Assembly (NCBI RefSeq): GCF_000447205.1
Contig: NZ_AUWY01000120.1
Coordinates: 1 to 64,000 of the forward strand
Length of the DNA: 64,000 nucleotides
Source of the DNA: Sphingobium ummariense RL-3
GTDB lineage: Bacteria > Pseudomonadota > Alphaproteobacteria > Sphingomonadales > Sphingomonadaceae
Direction: 5' to 3'
Positions 59,383-64,000 of this stretch are shown here, in pieces; the first letter of the stretch is position 1; each line of letters opens with the position of its first letter. The notes beneath the pieces are model-generated. The model had not been told where the DNA came from. It saw only the letters and a list, made by a program, of their open reading frames with translations, and searched no databases. The translations under genes and the position numbers were made by a program.

Positions 59383-60593
59383 CCTTCCCTTCAGGATCGC
59401 CCATGATTTCCGCACCCGCCAAGGCCGAATGGACCCGCACGCCACTGATCCTGTCCTTCCCGGACAATCCGAACTTCACCGAAACCTACGGCTTTGCCGG
59501 CAATTCGGGACATGTGAACCTGGAAGGGCAGCTGATGCGCAGCCCCGATTCCCGTTCGCGCACGGTCTATGTCTTCATGCATCCGACATCGGTGCTGCAT
59601 CTGCTCCCGATGCCCGTCGCGCTCGCCGATGCGGGGCTCGACGTGCTGTGCGCGGCCAGCCGCTACCCGCGCAACGACAGCGCGCTGATCCAGGAGAAGG
59701 TCGCGATCGACCTGGGCAAGTGGATCGCCCATGCGCGTACCGTGCTCGGCTATGAAAAGGTGGTGCTGCTCGGCTGGTCGGGCGGCGGGTCGCTGTCGCT
59801 CTTCTACCAGGCGCAGGCGGAGACGCCCAGCATCACCCACACGCCGGCGGGTGACCCGGTCGACTTGGTCGGGGCGGGACTCCAGCCGGCCGACGGGGTG
59901 ATCTTCATCGCCGCGCATCTCTCGCGCGCGGAGACGCTGACCGAATGGCTCGATCCCTCCGTCATCGACGAACTCGACCCCGATAACCGGGATCCGGAAC
60001 TCGACATCTACTCGCCCGATTGTCCCAGCCAGCCGCCCTACAGCCCCGCATTCGTGGCCCGCTTTCGCGCGGCGCAGGTCGCCCGCAACCGCAGGATCAC
60101 CGCCTGGGCTGAGGACATGCTGGCGCGGTTGAAGGCGGCCGGCGGGCCGGAGCAGGAACGTGCCTTCGTCGTCCACCGTACCATGTGCGACGTGCGCTGG
60201 TTCGATCCTGCCGTCGATCCTTCCGACCGGCGGCCGGGCTGGTCCTATATGGGCGATCCGCGCGCCGTGAACGTGGGGCCGGTAGGCCTCGCCCGCTTCA
60301 CCACTTTGCGATCCTGGCTCAGCCAGTGGAGCTATGACAAATCGAACGCGAAAGGCCCCCTCAACGCCGCGAAGATCCACCGCACGCCGATCCTGCTCAT
60401 CGAGAACACCGCGGACGAGGCGGTTCCTTCGACGCACAATCCCGCGATCTTCGAGGCGCTGGCCACGCCGGACAAGGAATATGTCCGCCTCGAGGGCGCG
60501 ACGCATTATTATCTCGGCCAGCCCGAGCTGCTCGCGCGCTGCATCGTTGCGGTGACGGGATGGAGCCGGCGGAAAGGGCTGTTGGAGGGATGA
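59379..60593 (+). CDS. Alpha/beta hydrolase
   Basis: This 404-residue hydrolase has YVFMHPTSVLHLLPMPVALAD, VVLLGWSGGGSLSLFYQAQ (nucleophile serine), LLIENTADEAVPSTHNP (acid) and GATHYYLGQPELLARC (histidine). It carries a long insertion in the middle (about residues 165-300, including LDPDNRDPELDIYSPDCPS) that forms a large cap. The family is not one I can name. It overlaps the FAD monooxygenase by 4 nt and the LuxR gene by 4 nt. It may hydrolyse an ester or ring-cleavage product of the monooxygenase. Confidence 0.78.
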   Translation: MTFPSGSPMISAPAKAEWTRTPLILSFPDNPNFTETYGFAGNSGHVNLEGQLMRSPDSRSRTVYVFMHPTSVLHLLPMPVALADAGLDVLCAASRYPRNDSALIQEKVAIDLGKWIAHARTVLGYEKVVLLGWSGGGSLSLFYQAQAETPSITHTPAGDPVDLVGAGLQPADGVIFIAAHLSRAETLTEWLDPSVIDELDPDNRDPELDIYSPDCPSQPPYSPAFVARFRAAQVARNRRITAWAEDMLARLKAAGGPEQERAFVVHRTMCDVRWFDPAVDPSDRRPGWSYMGDPRAVNVGPVGLARFTTLRSWLSQWSYDKSNAKGPLNAAKIHRTPILLIENTADEAVPSTHNPAIFEALATPDKEYVRLEGATHYYLGQPELLARCIVAVTGWSRRKGLLEG

Positions 60594-61411
60594 GCCCGCT
60601 TGCCGCCACGCCCGATGTGCCTGCGGGCGAGGTCGTGCAGGCGCTGGGCGACCTGGTGGCGGCGATCGGGATGCCGTCCTTTCCGCATCGCCTGCTCGAT
60701 GCGCTGCGACTGTTGGCGGGCGTCGATCTTTGCTCCGCCTTCCTGCGGGAGGGGGGCGATCATATCGAGCTGATTTTCGCCTGTGGCGACCTGCCCGATG
60801 TTCCAGGCTTCACCCTGCGGGCGTCGCATGACTATGCACAGGCTTATTGGCGTTCCGACCGGCAGATGGCGTTGCTGGCCAAGGTGCCCGCCGGGGCGCC
60901 GGTGGTGGTGCGCCGCCGTGCCGCCGACATTGCGGACCCGGCCTATCGCGCGGCCTGTTATGACAGGGCGAAGGTAATCGAGCGGGTGTCGATCCTGTCG
61001 CCGGGTCGATCCAGCCTGATGATCAATGGCTATCGCACGGCGGAACGTGCGCCCTTTGCGGCGGCGGATGTCGAGCGTCTGGATGTGCATGCGAGGCTGT
61101 TGCTCGCGGCATTGCGGCAGCATCTGTGCGCGGCCACGCCGCTGGTGGATGAAGCGGGGCTGGCGGGGCGGCTGTGTGCGCTAGACTGCGGCCTGAGCGC
61201 GCGGGAGGCGGAGGTGGTCGCGGGCATGATCCTGGGCGAGACGCAGGAAGGGATCGCACGGATGAAGCATATTTCGCCTGCGACCGTCGTGACCTATCGC
61301 CGACGCGCCTATGGCAAGCTGGGCGTCAGCAACCGGCGGGATTTGATGGCGCTGCATCGGCGGCTGGCGACCGGCAACGGCCGGGTCCATATCGGCGGGG
61401 AAGGGGAGTAG
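60590..61411 (+). CDS. LuxR-type C-terminal HTH transcriptional regulator
   Basis: This 273-residue regulator has a C-terminal LuxR/FixJ helix-turn-helix: LSAREAEVVAGMILGETQEGI, then KHISPATVVTYRRRAYGKLGVSNRRDL, residues about 200-258. The N-terminal 190 residues look like a GAF/PAS-like sensor (DLCSAFLREGGDHIELIF, VIERVSILSPGRSSLMINGY) but lack the autoinducer-binding pattern of LuxR. It is coupled to the hydrolase upstream by a 4-nt overlap and is followed after 3 nt by the PQQ dehydrogenase. It is a good candidate for controlling either unit. Confidence 0.85.
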   Translation: MSPLAATPDVPAGEVVQALGDLVAAIGMPSFPHRLLDALRLLAGVDLCSAFLREGGDHIELIFACGDLPDVPGFTLRASHDYAQAYWRSDRQMALLAKVPAGAPVVVRRRAADIADPAYRAACYDRAKVIERVSILSPGRSSLMINGYRTAERAPFAAADVERLDVHARLLLAALRQHLCAATPLVDEAGLAGRLCALDCGLSAREAEVVAGMILGETQEGIARMKHISPATVVTYRRRAYGKLGVSNRRDLMALHRRLATGNGRVHIGGEGE

Positions 61412-61414
61412 GGC

Positions 61415-63496
61415 ATGGCATCGACTATCTGGCGGATGGCGCTCGCGCTGGGCTGTGGGGCGATGGCGGCGCAGGGCTTTGGCCAGGCCGTCGATCATGC
61501 GCGGCTGGTCGCGGCGGACAGGAATGCCGGCGAATGGATGGCGCCGGGCCGCACCTATGGCGAGCAGCGCTTCAGCCCCCTGTCCCAGATCAATGCCGAT
61601 ACCGTCAGCAGGCTCGGCCTTGCCTGGTATGCCGACTTGCCCGTGGATCGCGGGGTGGAGGCTTCGCCGCTGATGATCGACGGCATCCTCTACAATATTG
61701 AGCCGTGGAACGTCACCACCGCCTATGACGCGACGACCGGGCGGCAATTGTGGCGCTACGATCCGCAGGTGGATCGCGACAAGGGTCGGCTGGCCTGCTG
61801 CGACATCGTGACGCGCGGGCTGGCCGCGTGGAAGGGCAAGATCATCCTCGCCACGCTCGACGGTCGGTTGATCGCGGTCAATGGGAAGACCGGCAAGCCG
61901 GTGTGGAGCGTCGACACGCTGGAGCCGGTCTGGCCCTATACCATCACCGGCGCGCCGCGCGTGTTCGACGGCAAGGTGCTTATCGGCAATGCGGGCGCGG
62001 AGGGGGCGGCGCGCGGCTATGTCACCGCCTATGATGCGGAGACGGGCAGGAAGCTGTGGCGTTTCTACACGGTGCCCGGCGATCCCGCAAAGCCGCAGGA
62101 AAATCCCATACTCGACATGGCGGCCAGGACATGGACCGGCGAATGGTGGAAACGCGGCGGGGGCGGCACCGTCTGGGACTCGATCGTCTACGACCCGGAA
62201 CTTGATCTCGTCTATCTGGGCGTTGGCAATGGTGGCCCGTGGCCGCAGGCCTATCGCAGTCCGGACGGCGGCGACAATCTGTTCCTCTCCTCCATCGTGG
62301 CGCTGAAGGCCGACAGCGGGGATTATGTGTGGCATTACCAGACCACGCCAGGCGAGCAGTGGGACTATACCGCCACCCAGTCGATGATCCTGGCCGACCT
62401 CAGCATCGGGGGCAAGCCACGCAAGGTGCTGATGCAGGCGCCCAAGAACGGCTTTTTCTACGTACTGGATCGCGCGACCGGCAAGCTCATCTCCGCCAAG
62501 CCCTATGTTGCGATGAACTGGGCCAAAGGGATCGACCCGGCAACCGGCCAGGCCATCGTCAATCCGGAGGCGCGCTATGGCGTCGTGCCGGTGATGCTGA
62601 CGCCGGGGCCGGGCGGCGGGCATAATTGGAACCCGATGGCGTTCAGCCCCCAGACCGGCCTTGCCTATTTCCCGGTCACGGAAATGTATGCCGCTTACTC
62701 GCTCAATCCCGATTTCAAGCAGACGCTGGGCAATATGAGCCAGCTCGGCATTTCGACCACCGGCTATGAACTGTCGCGCAAGGCGGCGGCGGATTATGCG
62801 GCGGCGAACAACAAGGCGTGGCTGACCGCCTGGGACCCGGTGGCGCAACAGGAACGCTGGCGCGTGCCCTATCCGATGCGCGGCAGCGGCGGCATATTGG
62901 CGACCGGGGGCAATCTTGTCTTTCAGGGCACCGTTGGCGGCACTTTTGCCGCCTATCGCGCGGACAACGGTAAAAAGCTCTGGGAGATGCCGGTCCAGCA
63001 AGTGCCCATCGCAGCGCCGATCAGCTATAACGTGAAGGGCATCCAATATATCGCGGTGAATGCCGGTTGGGGCGGAGGGCTGAGCCATTCGACCAGCGCC
63101 AAGTCGCTGGGTTTCCCCTTGTCGAAGCCGCGCCTGCTCGTCTTCAAGCTGGGGGGCGATGCCACCTTGCCCGCGCTGGAAGATGCCGGGCCGTCGCTGG
63201 AGCGCCCGGCCGAAACCGGCGCAAGCGCCGAGGTGATCGCGCATGGCGAAGGACTCTATGCACAGCATTGCGCCACCTGCCATGGCGAACGGGCACGGGG
63301 CGGGGTCAAGGATTTGCGGCGGATGACGCCCGCGACCCGCGCCGAATTTTACGACATAGTCCTGCGCGGCAAGCGGCGCGAGACAGGCATGGCGAGCTTT
63401 GGCGACCTGTTGACCCAGGCGGATGCGGAAGCGATCCGCGCCTATCTGATCCGCCGGACGAATGGGGATTGGACCGAGATCGCGGGAGAGAAGTGA
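61415..63496 (+). CDS. PQQ-dependent quinohemoprotein alcohol dehydrogenase
   Basis: This is a 693-residue periplasmic type II enzyme. A signal peptide (MALALGCGAMAAQGFGQA) precedes an eight-bladed propeller. The propeller carries the adjacent-cysteine disulfide (LACCDIV, residues 128-129) and repeated W-motifs (GRQLWRYDP, GRKLWRFYT, GDYVWHYQT). QWDYTATQSMILAD is also present. A C-terminal cytochrome c domain binds heme at CATCH (619-623). It oxidises alcohols (possibly aromatic, furfuryl or polyvinyl types) and passes electrons to the respiratory chain. No PQQ biosynthesis genes lie in the window. The LuxR gene directly upstream may control it. Confidence 0.92.
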   Translation: MASTIWRMALALGCGAMAAQGFGQAVDHARLVAADRNAGEWMAPGRTYGEQRFSPLSQINADTVSRLGLAWYADLPVDRGVEASPLMIDGILYNIEPWNVTTAYDATTGRQLWRYDPQVDRDKGRLACCDIVTRGLAAWKGKIILATLDGRLIAVNGKTGKPVWSVDTLEPVWPYTITGAPRVFDGKVLIGNAGAEGAARGYVTAYDAETGRKLWRFYTVPGDPAKPQENPILDMAARTWTGEWWKRGGGGTVWDSIVYDPELDLVYLGVGNGGPWPQAYRSPDGGDNLFLSSIVALKADSGDYVWHYQTTPGEQWDYTATQSMILADLSIGGKPRKVLMQAPKNGFFYVLDRATGKLISAKPYVAMNWAKGIDPATGQAIVNPEARYGVVPVMLTPGPGGGHNWNPMAFSPQTGLAYFPVTEMYAAYSLNPDFKQTLGNMSQLGISTTGYELSRKAAADYAAANNKAWLTAWDPVAQQERWRVPYPMRGSGGILATGGNLVFQGTVGGTFAAYRADNGKKLWEMPVQQVPIAAPISYNVKGIQYIAVNAGWGGGLSHSTSAKSLGFPLSKPRLLVFKLGGDATLPALEDAGPSLERPAETGASAEVIAHGEGLYAQHCATCHGERARGGVKDLRRMTPATRAEFYDIVLRGKRRETGMASFGDLLTQADAEAIRAYLIRRTNGDWTEIAGEK

Positions 63497-63714
63497 GAGA
63501 TCCCCGTTCGGAGCGTGTCGGCGAGGAAGGAATGCGACTCCTCAAGCTGTAGCTGTTTGAAACGATTGGAATATTAGGCCTGGAAAGCGTGCTCCCGCGG
63601 CAGAAACATCTTGGGGAGCATGACGGTTCTCTCATACGCGCAAAACCGCGGCGGGCGCGGGCGGATCTGGTGGTGGGAGCGGCACTGGCGCCGCTCCACA
63701 AAGGAGCACCATCC
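63497..63714. other. Intergenic region right of the PQQ dehydrogenase
   Basis: This 218-bp gap contains a small inverted repeat (GAGCGGC near 63679 with GCCGCTC near 63691). An AAAGGAG ribosome-binding site sits at its right end, serving the next start. No gene is supported. Confidence 0.45.
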
Positions 63715-63912
63715 ATGACCAAGCTGTCTGACCTGCAATCCATCCTGCTGTCTTCCGCCGCCGCGCGGGAGGAGGGGAGTATCTACCCCGTTGCCGGCAA
63801 GCGCATCTCATCGGGCCAGGGCCGCCAACGTGATGGGCGCGATCCTGCGCCGTGCATATGTGAGCGCGAGACCAGCAAGGCCACGATCTCGATGCGGTTT
63901 CGGCCAGTCTAA
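63715..63912 (+). pseudogene. DUF3489-like small protein, probably broken
   Basis: The start MTKLSDLQSILLSSAAAREEG, split here as TKLSDLQSIL and LSSAAAREEGSIYP, matches the N-terminus of sphingomonad DUF3489 proteins, small winged-helix-like proteins of unknown role. AAAGGAG precedes the ATG. After about residue 27 (YPVAGKR) the sequence no longer follows the family and is rich in arginine and proline, ending after 65 residues. A frameshift, deletion or junction with foreign DNA near 63795 is likely. Confidence 0.5.
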
Positions 63913-64000
63913 CGCGGACTCGTCGCCACTGGATGCACGGGGTTGGGAAGGGCAGGGGCCTAGCTCGCGACCGACCGCCACTCCGCGATGGCGTTCCAGT

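Noticed and set aside
61181-63283. 700-residue open frame antisense to the PQQ dehydrogenase
   Set aside because: The plus-strand gene has clear motifs (CC pair, CATCH heme site, signal peptide). The antisense frame has none.

Overview
The window is high-GC DNA with dense, overlapping operons. It carries two large TonB-dependent receptors, DUF2934- and DUF3489-type small genes, an ADP-forming feruloyl-CoA synthetase-like enzyme and many aromatic-catabolism families. Together these point to an alphaproteobacterium of the order Sphingomonadales (Sphingobium/Sphingomonas/Novosphingobium-like). This placement is inferred from gene content, not from a marker gene.

Left edge (1-3194): an IS1380-family element with both inverted repeats in the window interrupts a glycogen-debranching gene (glgX). 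A DUF2934 gene and an IS5-family element with a -1 frameshift site follow.

Cyclitol/sugar cluster (3461-17198): two divergent operons leave a shared promoter region near 11030-11235. Leftwards are seven genes, each overlapping the next by 4 nt: two NDP-sugar epimerases, a GT4 glycosyltransferase, three CgeB-type glycosyltransferases and a UDP-glucuronate decarboxylase-like enzyme. Rightwards are a histidine phosphatase, a methyltransferase, a GH-A-type glycosidase whose barrel strands look circularly permuted, an inositol-3-phosphate synthase, a zinc alcohol dehydrogenase, a Gfo/Idh/MocA dehydrogenase and a DUF1003 protein. The set reads as a pathway that makes, oxidises, possibly methylates and glycosylates a cyclitol. 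I know of no described product. An AsmA-like gene follows.

Catabolic region (19741-63496): two TonB receptors, a solute-binding lipoprotein without ABC partners, two MFS transporters, and MarR, IclR, LysR and LuxR regulators surround many catabolic enzymes. These include two luciferase-like flavin monooxygenases with a flavin reductase and a LuxH/RibBX-like riboflavin gene, paired HSL hydrolase/carboxymuconolactone-decarboxylase modules, four amidohydrolase-type genes, an HpaI-type aldolase, two aldehyde dehydrogenases, a ferA-ferB-like pair, a GMC oxidoreductase, an FAD monooxygenase and a PQQ alcohol dehydrogenase. A pseudo-palindromic element (core around TGTCAGCTTRGCTKATA) recurs in six intergenic regions, and a second element (ACAAACGACGTTCA) recurs in others. 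The region therefore looks like a coordinated regulon for aromatic, phenylpropanoid-like or lactone substrates. The actual substrate cannot be read from the sequence.

The right edge (63715 on) holds the start of a broken DUF3489-like gene. I saw no tRNA, rRNA or CRISPR array.
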